Source: Rhyacichthys aspro (taxonomy: Eukaryota; Chordata; Actinopteri; Gobiiformes; Rhyacichthyidae). From it: a stretch of DNA of 64,000 nt. Positions 44,501-54,959 of the stretch are shown here, one piece after another (position 1 is the first letter of the stretch; each line of letters starts with the position of its first letter). The notes under the pieces were generated by a model. It was given only the letters and a program-made list of their open reading frames with translations, did no database searches and was not told where the DNA came from. Made by a program: the position numbers and the translations under genes. The stretch spans positions 204,141 to 268,140 of the forward strand of contig CM072163.1 of the NCBI GenBank assembly GCA_036850595.1, given 5' to 3'.

Positions 44501-47401
44501 GAGTTAAACAGACTGTACCTTAAATAGTTTATTGTAAAATCAGTAACGCTAAAACTCTAAACTTTAACATTATAAAGTTAAGACTAAACCATGACTAATA
44601 TTGATCTATTTGGGGCCAGAGCAGGTCCAAATAAAGACTAAATATAGATCAAACAAGTCAAACCAGCAATGATAATGTTGACAGCAGCATATTATACATT
44701 CTTTCCGTTGCTTCCTTCAGGGCCCTCCTCGTTTATCTGGGCTTGAGACCGGCACAAAGGCGCTGGCTTTTGACCCTTTTGGATGGAGCTTTGTAGAGAC
44801 TAGACCGTATGATAATATAATAATAATATAATGTCACATTATTGTTGTAAACACTGTAAAGACTTTTAATTCCAGGTAAATCTGAAATATTATAAAAGTC
44901 AAATATAAACAGAATTCTTCCAAATAAACACAGTCAGTCCCTTTGGTCGGTTCTTTTTAAACTCATTATTCAATGATCAGTGATTTTAGGAAGGACTTGA
45001 TTGATTAAAGTTCAGTTCTGGGACAGTCCTTGTCGTTCTAGATGAAGTTGACCTGGACCTGACTCATCTGTAAACCCTGTAAACTCCCAGTTTTCTGTGT
45101 TGACATGTGTTGACGTGTTGGCGGTGACTGTGCAGCTGTTGAAGTCTTGTTTCAGTCCGGACTCTCTCTGACACGCCCTCAGCTCGCCGTACCCTGCATT
45201 AGCATTAGCATTAGCATTAGCTCCTGTTTAAGCTTCAGCTCAGAGGCTTTTTGAAGCTGATGTTGTCGTTCGTCACCGGGGTTTAGCCCAGTTTCAGTCT
45301 GGGTCTGCGCTGACAGAAGACGGTATCAGCAGGATTTAAGTCTCTCCAGTTTTCTGAAGTTAAATCCGGTTTAAAGTAAAACGGGGTCACCGAAAGGTTA
45401 CGCTATTTATGTTCACTTTGTGTAGTAGCAGTGTTTTATACTGACCCATCGAGGCCTGGACTCCAACAGGTTTTAGGTTTGGATGGATTTGAACAGGTTT
45501 TAGATCAATTTGAACAAGTTTTAGATGGACTAGAACAGGTTTTAGTTGGACCTCATCAGGGTTTAGTTTGATTTGAACAGGTTTTAGTTGGATTTGAACA
45601 AGTTTTAGACGGATTTGAACAAGTTTTAGACGGATTTGAACAAGTTTTAGACGGATTTGAACAAGCTTTAGACGGATTTGAACAGGTTTTAGTTGGATTT
45701 GAACAAGTTTTAGACGGATTTGAACAAGTTTTAGACGGATTTGAACAAGTTTTAGATGGATTTGAACAAGTTTTAGACGGATTTGAACAAGTTTTAGACG
45801 GATTTGAACAAGTTTTAGATGGATTTGAACAAGCTTTAGATGGATTTGAACAGGTTTTAGTTGGATTTGAACAGGTTTTAGTTGGATTTGAACAAGTTTT
45901 AGTTGGATTTGAACAGCTTTTAGTTGGATTTGAACAGGTTTTAGTTGGATTTGAACAGGTTTTAGTTGGATTTGAACAAGTTTTAGTTGGATTTGAACAG
46001 GTTTTAGTTGGATTTGAACAGGTTTTAGTTGGATTTGAACAGGTTTTAGTTGGATTTGAACAAGTTTTAGTTGGATTTGAACAAGTTTTAGTTGGATTTG
46101 AACAGGTTTTAGTTGGATTTGAACAGGTTTTAGTTGGATTTGAACAGGTTTTAGTTGAAAAATAGAAGTTTTCATCCTTACTTTCCTCTTGTTGAAAGTT
46201 TAACAGGCCTTGTGTGTTTTTATTCTCACTAAACTCCTGTTGAAAGGTTCTTTGAGTTTTTTCTGATTCGCTCCGTCACATTTACTCTGATTAGTTTTTG
46301 TCAACTTTGTGAACGCCTAATGCTATAAAAATCTAAACATCTTCAGTTTAAATAGATTAAATACACCACAACTGAAAGTATCTTGAATCTGACCCTAAAA
46401 CCCTCTGATAGAACCCGTCTACTACTTTATCAATGAATAAAGCGTGTTTCTGTTCCAGGCCGTCACGGCGGGATACTTCTACCACACGGCGCGGCTCAGT
46501 AAAGGAGGATATAAGACGGTGAAGCACCAGCAGACGGTCTACGTTCATCCCAACAGCTGTTTGTTCGAGGAGCAGCCGCGATGGCTCATCTACCACGAGC
46601 TGGTCTTCACCACCAAAGAGTTCATGAGACAGGTCCAGAAGCACTTTATATGGTTCACTTTCTGTTCTTTATGTGTATATTCTGTCTCTGTCCTCACCTT
46701 CAGACAGTCCAGGTCCTTACAGAAGACAATACCTGCAGGATTTGTAACTTTTCACCGTTTACAATAAAAAAAATCAGGTTTCATCTAAAAGTCGCCATTA
46801 TTTTAAGCTAAGTTTGTCTAATAAGCTTTAAAAGAGGACCACACTGTTCATTTATTAAACTAATGTGTCATGCCTCAGATTTAAACTCCATTTTGTTTTA
46901 TTTTATTCCATATTCTTCTGTCTCAAGTGAAAACCTTTAAAAACATATCAGTCTGTGTTAAGAATCTGTCTCTGAAACATCTACAAACACTATCAGCTCC
47001 TTTTTACTTTGCCTCCAGTGACTTTTGTTGAACCTCTTTGTGTTTAGTTAGTTTTGCATTTCCATCTAAAAATAGGCAGGAACTGTTCGAGGAAAATGAA
47101 CCGGTGATATTTGACTTTTATGTGACAATTATTAACCAAACGACTAATCAAAACTGCTTCTAAATGTCATGCTTTTACTTTGAAACACACCAAACTGCTT
47201 CTGAGAAAGAGACAAGGACACGTTAAGCCCCGCTGACCTTTACAGTTCAACAGTGTGTGTTTTCTGCTGCAGGTGATAGAGATCGACAGCGGCTGGCTCC
47301 TGGAGGTGGCTCCTCATTATTATAAAAGCAAAGAGCTGGAGGACAGCAGCAGCAAGAAGATGCCTCGCAAACAGGGCAAGACCAAGGACGAGCTCGGCTG
47401 A
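32542..47401 (+). CDS. dhx16: DEAH-box pre-mRNA splicing helicase DHX16 (Prp2), complete, 19 coding exons
   Basis: Exons: 32542-32739, 32823-33064, 33133-33307, 33646-33702, 34332-34586, 35564-35797, 36320-36511, 37449-37559, 37821-37936, 38832-39042, 39120-39218, 39939-40091, 40928-41231, 41309-41427, 42268-42335, 43027-43189, 43262-43423, 46459-46632, 47273-47401. They total 3162 nt (1053 residues; human 1041) with consistent phases and GT/AG borders. The N-terminal part is charged, K/E-rich. The helicase core has motif I GETGSGKT (434-441), DEAH (532-535), SAT (564-566) and QRAGRAGR (733-740), followed by winged-helix, ratchet and OB regions ending KTKDELG. DHX16/Prp2 drives the ATP-dependent remodelling that activates the spliceosome before step 1. 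Introns contain many 21-bp minisatellite arrays and a Tc1-like relic (intron 9). Confidence 0.97.
33965..34110. repeat. Dispersed repeat with inverted ACAGAGAAACAGCT block (left arm)
   Basis: Inverted match to 15535-15835 (GAGCTGTTTCTCTGTTAAAA, ACGTTGCCTCCCTTTTCTCT, GACTCCACTCTCCTCC). It lies in dhx16 intron 4 and is duplicated at 53478-53655. Confidence 0.65.
36650..37005. repeat. 21-bp minisatellite, dhx16 intron 7
   Basis: AAATCCAACTAAAACC-type units, diverging at the right end. Preceded by CCAGGGGCC and GTGGCCCAC, which may be decayed ends of the hAT-type MITE. Confidence 0.85.
38005..38600. mobile_element. Tc1/mariner-type transposon relic, dhx16 intron 9
   Basis: Phrases such as GTGTGAAAAAGTATTTGCC, GTGAAAAAGTAATTACCCCC, GGGCCACTCTTTTACAGAA and CAGGCCACAGCATCTAGACC match, with many changes, a Tc1-like fish element I recall. 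Only part of the element is left and no open transposase frame remains. Confidence 0.6.
39300..39895. repeat. 21-bp minisatellite in both orientations, dhx16 intron 11
   Basis: The left half reads GATTTGAACAGGTTTTAGTT; the right half is the reverse form (AAATCCATCTAAAACCTG), giving an overall inverted layout around 39600. The left edge (GAGCCGAAGATG, CCTTTTATGGAAACTGGTTT) resembles MITE sequence at 19.7 and 29.4 kb. Confidence 0.85.
41440..42055. repeat. 21-bp minisatellite, dhx16 intron 14
   Basis: About 0.6 kb of AAATCCAACTAAAACCTGAT and related units, starting only about 13 bases after the donor of exon 41309-41427. Confidence 0.88.
43435..43860. repeat. 21-bp minisatellite, dhx16 intron 17 (left edge)
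   Basis: Units are mainly of the AAATCTGACTAAAACCTG variant. The array starts about 15 bases after the donor of exon 43262-43423. Confidence 0.88.
43861..45464. other. Remainder of dhx16 intron 17
   Basis: No exon or clear mobile element was seen. A short GCATTA-type hexamer run occurs near 45200. Confidence 0.5.
45465..46165. repeat. 21-bp minisatellite, reverse orientation, dhx16 intron 17 (right part)
   Basis: About 0.7 kb of highly regular GGATTTGAACAGGTTTTAGT units with AAGTTTTAGACGGATTTG variants. Long reverse-strand ORFs (7-residue repeat) are by-products. Confidence 0.92.
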
Positions 47402-47523
47402 AAACGACAGAAAACTAACAAAAATAAACAGACTGTTATTCCTTCTGTGGAAAAAAATGGGACTTAAAGCTGTTTGGAGAAAAAGGAGCTACTTCTTGTT
47501 GAATCTGTTTTTGTAAAGTTTGA

Positions 47524-47529
47524 ATTAAA
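47524..47529 (+). terminator. Possible dhx16 polyadenylation signal
   Basis: ATTAAA 123 bases after the TGA at 47399-47401. A canonical AATAAA also lies at 47423-47428, which would leave a very short 3' UTR; either could be used. Confidence 0.4.
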
Positions 47530-48137
47530 AACGAAATATGTTAATGGTTGTTTATTCTGCTTTTGTTTGTGAGGTTGGTTCAGGTACAAGTCCGGACTTA
47601 GACCAAGTCCAGACTCTCAGAGGTTTGTATTATCGATGGAGTCTGGGTTTAGTTCGGTCCAGACTAGATTTGGTCTTAATATTATTAAAACACACACATG
47701 ACTTCTACAGGAATAATGCCAAAGGAAGATTATGAATGCATTTATTAAGCTTCCAATAGTGTTATAGTCAAGACTGAACGAGACCAGGTCCAGACTGAAC
47801 CAAGACCAGAACCAGTCCAATACACTAATAGATAAACTACTGTCCAAGTCCAGACTGAAGGACGGTACATTCTCCACAAAAACAGAGAAACTTGTTCTGT
47901 TTTTTTCTTGTGAGTGTGAGAACTGTTGTGATTGGTCAGAGCTCTGTTCTTGAGTTTCTGGTGAAGTGTGAAATGTCCCGATGAGAACCTCGAGAAAAAG
48001 AACACATTTCTCTGTTTTTGGGGCGTTTGTACCAGGCTTTAGTCCAGGATCAAACTCAGGACCTTTTTACTGTGAGGCAGTGTTAGGAATTTAAAATAAA
48101 TGACTCGGGTTTTTATTTAATCACAAGAACAGTTAAA

Positions 48138-48210
48138 TATGCAGGTCTTGGCAGGTCTTGGCTGGTCTTGGCAGGTCTTGGCTGGTCTTGGCTGGTTTTG
48201 GTGTTCAAAA
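48138..48210. repeat. Short 10-bp tandem repeat (GGCAGGTCTT / GGCTGGTCTT)
   Basis: About six units of ten bases alternating A/T at one position. Confidence 0.75.
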
Positions 48211-49137
48211 CTAAGACAAGACTTTTATAAAATAGTCTTAAGATGGGTCTGAACCACTAAAAGGTGTTGGAAAAAAGGTCTTTTCTACTTTTTTTTTTGT
48301 TTTGAAGGGAGCAGAACATCAGCTTAAACAAATTTAAACAAAAGGAGATTAAGACCGGCCAAACGTCCACCGAGCCATGGTTTTATTTGGTTTGGAGTGT
48401 TATGGACAAAGGGTGTAGTCTGGAACAGTCTGTACCTGTGATAAAAGGCTGGAGAAACAAAGCTAAATGAAAATACACTGCTTTTATATATATATTTTTT
48501 ATATATATATAATACTAAACGGTGGAGCTCGACACTTATTGATCGGTGAAGAGAAGGCATTTGTTTTTGAATCTGAATATTTGCCTCAAAGGGTTTTACA
48601 GACGACACCTTCTGCCCTCGGCTCCTCCTCAACCTGAAGGAAGCTCCAATCAATAAAGTTAGGAGAAACTTCTGGAACGTCTACACTCAGAGAGAAACGG
48701 GTTCAACAGGAATATGTCAAAAGGAAAAGACAAAAGAGCTGCTTCTTTTCAAATAAAATGCTTTTACTCATTCGTTAAAAACATAAAAATGTAAAAGAGG
48801 AGTCTCTAAATGACGGGAACAGTTCTTTAAGTTTGAGTTGGAGCGTCAAAAAGTCTGATTATGTCAAAAATAACCTGAATAAATGTACAGTTTTTGGTTG
48901 AGCCTGTGAGCAGCTACGGAAGCCCTGCAGGGACAAACTTATCTATAAACTGACGGAAGAAATAGTAAAAAAAAAAGATGATTTCAAAATGACTGTAGTT
49001 CATAAATGTTCACGATTTTTAAGAATAATGTGTTTAAAAAGAAAAACAAGTGTGCTTTTCCTTAAGCAGTGTTCAGTTTGTCCTCTCCGGGCTCCTGTAG
49101 AAAATCCAAACTATAATATTTCAAACAGTGCACCTTT

Positions 49138-49300
49138 AATTCAGATTTACTTTATTAATCCCATCAGGAGCAATTCATTTGTGCAGAAAATAAGACAATG
49201 ATTAACAAATAGGAATAAGAACAAACAATACAAACAGTTGTAATAGAATAAAAATATGAAAGTTGATTAAAAATGTTATAAAAAGATGAATAAAACTCAA
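49138..49300. mobile_element. Possible retroelement 3' tail
   Basis: TTTACTTTATTAATCCCATC followed by AGGAGCAATTC resembles the ACTTTATTGATCCC...AAATTC tail common to fish interspersed repeats. No ORF remains; ends unknown. Confidence 0.35.
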
Positions 49301-50389
49301 TAAAAAGAGACAACTGAGAATTTAAAAGATGAATAGATGAAAGATTTTGATACAGATTTGTTTTATAATCTGATAAAACATAATGACTTGTTTGTTACAG
49401 AAAGACTCCTGTGATTTTAGAACAGATTTAACTCTATTTTTAAGACTGTTCTTGATTTTATGCTTTGATTTCAGAGTAAAGAGTCTGACAAGCTCAAAAT
49501 CTGCAAATATCACTTTAAAAAATCAAAACCCTGACGTTAATCCAAGTCTGTATTTATCTTTAACATAAAACTAGGCCAAAACAGACTCAGATTTATCATT
49601 AAACTTGTGCCAAACATGACAAATGCTCATTTATTTCCTCTGTTATTATGATTAGACTCCTTCTGTTTGGTTTTTTAGCCCCTGAGTTTGTCTTTCAGGT
49701 GCTTTAACCCACATTAACCTGCTCTGGATAAAGCTCTTTTGTTGGAAATGGACTGTGACTGAAGACTAAAGCCTAAATAATGCTCCTCTGTCTCATTTTT
49801 CTTGCAGTAAAACGTTTACAGCCCTGTTTTTGCTGCAGATGGAACTGGTGTGTGACACATTTGAGTGAAGCAGGGAGCGGCTCTGACAAAACAGGTTATT
49901 AATAGACACACATTTCTGTTTTTTTAATTGATCTGTTTAAGTGTGGAAACATTTACACTGCTCAAAGGAGGAATATATACTGATGAAGGTGTAACTCTGT
50001 TGTGTTTTGTTACATAAGACCCAGAGCCTGATGCTAATGTTCAACTCGAGTGAATCCTGATGTTGTACCGTTAAAAAGTGACGCAGCTCGAACGAAACAA
50101 ACTCTGTGAGGCTTCAGTGTTAATATTTAAAAGAAGTTGCACGTGCTGCTTCACAGTTTCCCACAGCTGCCTCAGATTTACTCGGAGTGACCTCGGTGTC
50201 GGGCAACAGCAGCGTAGTAACCTTTCCTGCTTCTTTTATTTAAAAAAAAGGTCAAACCGGACCAATTTTTCACCACAAAATACTAATACGTTACATTAAA
50301 TTGAAGTTTAGAGCTTCTTAACACTACCTCGAAGCATCACCAACATTTATCCATGTTTCATTTGCTGCTGTTTCTCTATTTTTATCATT

Positions 50390-50840
50390 TTTGAGCTGTT
50401 TCTCTGTAAAATAAGACCTATTTCCAACAGAATAACCCATTTCCTTGGTTTATTTCCTTGTTCCTTCGTTGTTGACGCCAGTGTCGACCAATGGGAGCGC
50501 TCCTTATTGAAAACCTTGCATATTACAGTTTTAACAAGTAACAAGATTCATACTTTTTAACATCTATTTGAGGAATATTCATTAATTTATTGCTCTACAG
50601 TCAATTTAAAAGCAAACCACTGCATAGCTTTTTATAAAACCTGGTCAAAAGTCAAATTAATACAATAGTTCTGTTTTTAAAAAGAATAAAACAGTAAGAT
50701 TGACCTAAATCCTGCTGTGGACTGATCATTCTCATCTATTAAAATCCTTCATTATAAAGACTAGATCACGTCTTAAGGTCTCATTTTTTCAGATGATTCC
50801 TGTTACAATAAACTTTAGGAGATTACACTGAAAAACTAAA
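50390..50840. repeat. Dispersed repeat, copy B (inverted relative to 9235-9510)
   Basis: Shares GAGCTGTTTCTCTGTAAAAT, CAACAGAATAACCCATTTCC, TCGACCAATGGGAGCGCTCC and GACTAGATCACGTCTTAAGG with copy A, reversed. Holds an additional central part (about 50520-50710). Confidence 0.65.
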
Positions 50841-51474
50841 TGAAACAGTAAAAAAATCTGGTAATGGACTTTTAATTTCACTTTGAATGATCCAGAGGGA
50901 TTTAAATTTTTCTTTAGAAACAGTAGAAAAGCTGTGTTACGTAGTTTTTTTGGTGTTGTTTTGATTTTGGGAGACATTATTTTGTGTTTGTCGCTGGATT
51001 TAAAGTAAAATTAAAGTGTCACTGCCGCACATACAGTCATTTAATTCTGTGCTGCGTTGTTCGACTCGCTTTATTGACACAAATCAGAGAGTGAACATCT
51101 ACTGAAAATCAATCCTGGTCCAAGAATACATCCGTGATCCGTGATTATATGAAGAAAGATGAATGTAAAGTTTGTGCAATGAAAACAGTTTGTATCTGCA
51201 GCTGTTTGAGTGAAAGGCGAGACCGAGTCTGAAGAATGACAGCAATGTGGAAACTTACAGAAGAAGAAGAAGAAGCGTGTGGTCGTTTGTCATGATCTCT
51301 ATCAGGTTCAGAGACAGGCGTGTGTGTTTCGACATGTGACAAACACGCGGCCAATCAGGCGTCAGATCTCTACGCTCACATGATCCTGAAAAGACTCGCA
51401 GGTTTCCAAAGAACTCACTGATCCTAAAGGTCAGGATTATAAACGCAAATGACAAATGTGGCCCTTTTGTACAT

Positions 51475-52630
51475 TTAGAAGGTTTTAATTGGATTTGAAC
51501 TCGTTTTAGCTGGATTTGGATCTGATTAATTTGTTTATGAAAATCTTAAACCAGTTTTTGGTAGAAAGATATACATAATCTGCACAAATCCAACTAAAAC
51601 CTGCTCAAATCCAACTAAAACCTGTTCAAATCCACCTAAAACTTGCTCAAATCCAACTAAAACCTGCTCAAATCCATTGAAAACCTGTTAAAATTCAACT
51701 TAAACCTGTTCAAATTCAACTAAAACCTGCTCAAATTCAACTAAAACCTGTTCAAATCCACCTAAAACCTGTTCAAATCCTTTGAAACCCTGTTCAAATT
51801 CAACTTAAACCTGTTCAAATACAACTAAAACCTGCTCAAATTCAACTAAAACCTGTTCAAATTCAACTAAAACCTGCTCAAATCCATTGAAAACCTGTTA
51901 AAATTCAACTTAAACCTGTTCAAATTCAACTAAAACCTGCTCAAATTCAACTAAAACCTGTTCAAATCCACCTAAAACCTGTTCAAATCCTTTGAAACCC
52001 TGTTCAAATTCAACTTAAACCTGTTCAAATACAACTAAAACCTGCTCAAATCCACCTAAAACCTGTTCAAATACAACTAAAACCTGCTCAAATCCACCTA
52101 AAACCTGTTCAAATACAACTAAAACCTGCTCAAATCCACCTAAAACCTGTTCAAATCCACCTAAAACCTGCTCAAATCCAACTAAAACCTGTTCAAATTC
52201 ATTGAAAACCTGTTAAAATTCAACTTAAACCTGTTCAAATCCAACTAAAACCTGTTCAAATTCATTGAAAACCTGCTCAAATCCACCTAAAACCTGCTCA
52301 AATCCAACTAAAACCTGTTCAAATCCACCTAAAACCTGCTCAAATCCAACTAAAACCTGTTCAAATTCATTGAAAACCTGTTAAAATTCAACTTAAACCT
52401 GTTCAAATCCAACTAAAACCTGTTCAAATTCATTGAAAACCTGTTCAAATGCAACTAAAACCTGTACAAATCCACCTAAAACCTGCTCAAATCCAACTAA
52501 AACCTGTTCAAATCCAACTAAAACCTGTTCAAATCCAACTAAAACCAGTTAAAATCCATCAAAAACCTGCTTAAATCCATTGAAAACCTGTTCAAATTCA
52601 ACTTAAACCTGTTTAAATCCAACTAAAATC
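51475..52630. repeat. 21-bp minisatellite, longest array (about 1.15 kb)
   Basis: AAATCCAACTAAAACCTG, AAATTCAACTTAAACCTG and AAATCCACCTAAAACCTG units with duplicated blocks of several units (higher-order structure). Left flank TGTGGCCCTTTTGTACATTT recalls the MITE's subterminal TGTGGCCCTTTGCC. Confidence 0.9.
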
Positions 52631-52799
52631 AAGTCCCATAAACGGAGGTAAATAATAGTTGAAGATCACTTTTGTAAAACTCAGATGAAGATGAAACCTA
52701 ACGTTCAAAATGTAATTAAAGCGTCCCTAGTTTGTTGTCATCAGCTTCAGTTGGAAAAACGTAGAGACACATTATTATTATCATTATTAAAGACAAATT

Positions 52800-53020
52800 A
52801 TAGGAACGATCTCAAAAATGGTTCAGACGCAGCTCAAGGCTTCTCAGGTTTGAACACGTCACTCCAGTTTTAGAAGTGATTTTAAGATGTTACTGATCAC
52901 TTTTAAAGCTCGTTTAGGCCTCGCACCAAGTTATAAATCTAAATGTTTGATCCCAGACGACCCTCCTGATAAATCACTGATTAAAACACATTTTTATGAT
53001 CTTTATCACCGTGTTTATTT
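52800..53020 (+). pseudogene. Non-LTR retrotransposon reverse-transcriptase C-terminal fragment
   Basis: From 52887 the frame MLLITFKARLGLAPSY is the fish LINE motif (ILLLTFKALNGLAPSYL), preceded in another frame by HVTPVL, which normally lies shortly upstream in the same protein. The frames are broken and no longer ORF remains. It ends near the N gap. Confidence 0.6.
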
Positions 53021-53165
53021 TGTTTTAATTTTATCTATTACATTTATTACATTTATTTTTATTTTTTATTACAGTGATGTCATCTTTTAAAACATACTCC
53101 CAACTTTTAAGTCAATTATTCTAATTTTTATTTATCTTGTGTTCCTCACAATTTCCCTTTAAAAT

Positions 53166-53265
53166 NNNNNNNNNNNNNNNNNNNNNNNNNNNNNNNNNNN
53201 NNNNNNNNNNNNNNNNNNNNNNNNNNNNNNNNNNNNNNNNNNNNNNNNNNNNNNNNNNNNNNNNN
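53166..53265. other. Assembly gap of exactly 100 N
   Basis: A run of 100 N, the usual convention for a scaffold join of unknown length. The base after it is inside a dhx16 exon in reverse orientation. Confidence 0.98.
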
Positions 53266-54959
53266 GAACGCTTCCTCAGCTCCGGCAACTGGAAGAAAAA
53301 ACATAAGGCAATTTAATAAGAAGAATTTTAATGGAATTGAGTAATACGTTTAATCCGGCTTTCCAAGCATTTTCTTATCATTTATGACTAGTTAAACTGA
53401 CTGTACCTGATATTTCTTTCTACTAGTTGGTGAAAATGGTTTAAATTTATATTATAATTATTTTATATAACTGCAGATAAAGTAATAAAATAATAATAAA
53501 TATTTTCAGCTGATCTTTTAACAGAGAAACAGCTCAAAAAAGAAAAGCAGAGAAAAGGGAGGCAACGTAAACAATAAACACACAGATTTTTTTAATAAAA
53601 GAGAAGCAGGAGAGGTTCCTAGGCTGCTTTTGGAGGAGAGTGGAGTCTGAGACAGGGACAAAAAAGCAGTTGTATTTAGTTCAACATTAACAGTGAATGG
53701 AAAAAAGAAAAGAAATATTGAAAGTGCACGCCAAACACCTTTATGCCATTATTTACCAAGTCTTTTGGGCTAAAAGTTCCACAGGAGGGATTTAACTCAC
53801 CATGTTCCTCTTGTCGTCTTCATCCATCTTCAGTCTCTTCTGAGCCTCTTCATAAGCCTGAAACACAGACCGATGATAAACTTTTAGGGAAATACATGTG
53901 TTTTTTTTATTGTATTTATTACAAGCAGTGTGTTGTCCTCAGGATTATTGTAAACCAAGACAAAAAAAAACTGTTAGCATAGAAAAAATTAAGACTTTGT
54001 TCTACTTTTGATAAGATCTAGGTGTAGAAATGTTAACAGTCAAAGCAAATAAGTAATTTTGAGCTCTCTCTTTTATACTTTATCAGATTGTTTCTTTATA
54101 AACTATTACAAAACAGAAAAAATCAAGTTTGAGCTTCTGTGTATTTAGTGTTATTTTTGAGATTGTGTGAGAGACTCTTTTGCCCTCTCCCTTCACCTTC
54201 TTGTCGGTGCGCTCAGCGATGTTCCTGGTCTTGTCCTTGTCTTTCTGTCGGACTCTCTCGGCGAAGGCGTCCCTCTCCTCGATGTCATGGAGCCGCTCTC
54301 TCTCCTCTTTCTCCCACTCTTCCTCCTCCTCGTCTTCCTCCTGCTTCAGCTGATTCTGACTCGAGTTACTCCTGAAGAATGGAGACATAGGTTAAACAGA
54401 GACACAAAAAAACCACTTGTTAAATAAATAAATAGTTACTTCTTTGGCAGCTCCTCTTCACTCGACTCGCTGTCCTTCTTTTGTCGGATGTGTCGTCTCT
54501 TGCTCCCTCTGTCCTTTTCCTTTTCCTTCTTGTTCTTTTTGGTTTTCTGAGTCTCTTTGACGGCGTCTCCTTCGCTGTCACTGTCCTCGAGCAGAGTGTA
54601 CGTCTGGTTCTTCCTCTGCATCTCCAAGGCCTGTCGCTCCAGAACTCGAGACGGTTTCTCCACAACTTCTTTACGAGGAATCTATAGCAAAGATACAAGA
54701 GAATCATAAACCAACAGGATTAAACCAATCTGACTCCAGTTCATGTCTGTCCTAATAACTGAACCTTGCTGAAGAGCTCATGAGCGAAGCCGAAGCTGCT
54801 CTGGTCGATCGATGGTTCCCGTTTGTTCGAGCCGCGTCACAAAGTCGTCAGCGCTGGAGGATTTCTCGCCGTCCGATCATAAACTGGGAAACGTATCGGT
54901 CGCGCTAGGCCCAGAATGTCGTGGAGACGGTCGCTGACCCACTGCTCCAGCCCCGCCAT
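53266..54959 (-). pseudogene. dhx16: dhx16 5' fragment, truncated and frameshifted second copy
   Basis: Minus-strand exons: 54765-54959, 54440-54681, 54197-54371, 53801-53857 and a 23-base start of exon 5 (53266-53288) cut by the gap. Exons 2-4 equal the intact gene in length and differ by synonymous changes that I could see (for example CAC/CAT, GAA/GAG). Exon 1 is 195 instead of 198 bases. It has one single-base gain and two 2-base losses, so the frame is wrong from about codon 18 and meets a TGA. This is either a decayed copy or a sequence-error patch in an alternative haplotype. Confidence 0.9.
53478..53660. repeat. Dispersed repeat with ACAGAGAAACAGCT block (right arm)
   Basis: Counterpart of 33965-34110 and relative of 15535-15835, sharing GAGAAAAGGGAGGCAACGTA and GGAGGAGAGTGGAGTC. 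Confidence 0.65.

Larger units (their letters stand above)
47530..51450. other. Gene-poor region downstream of dhx16
   Basis: I see no exon set with consistent splicing on either strand. Present are a short tandem repeat at 48138-48210 (GGCAGGTCTT units), an AT dinucleotide patch near 48486-48515 and dispersed repeats. The minus-strand ORF at 48324-48653 has no recognisable content. Confidence 0.5.

Noticed and set aside
45387..46175. Long open frame (262 codons, 7-residue repeat) on the minus strand
   Set aside because: It is a read-through of the 21-bp minisatellite inside a dhx16 intron; frame openness follows from the unit length being a multiple of three.
48324..48653. 109-codon minus-strand frame downstream of dhx16
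   Set aside because: No recognisable family, includes an AT-rich microsatellite part, no splice context.
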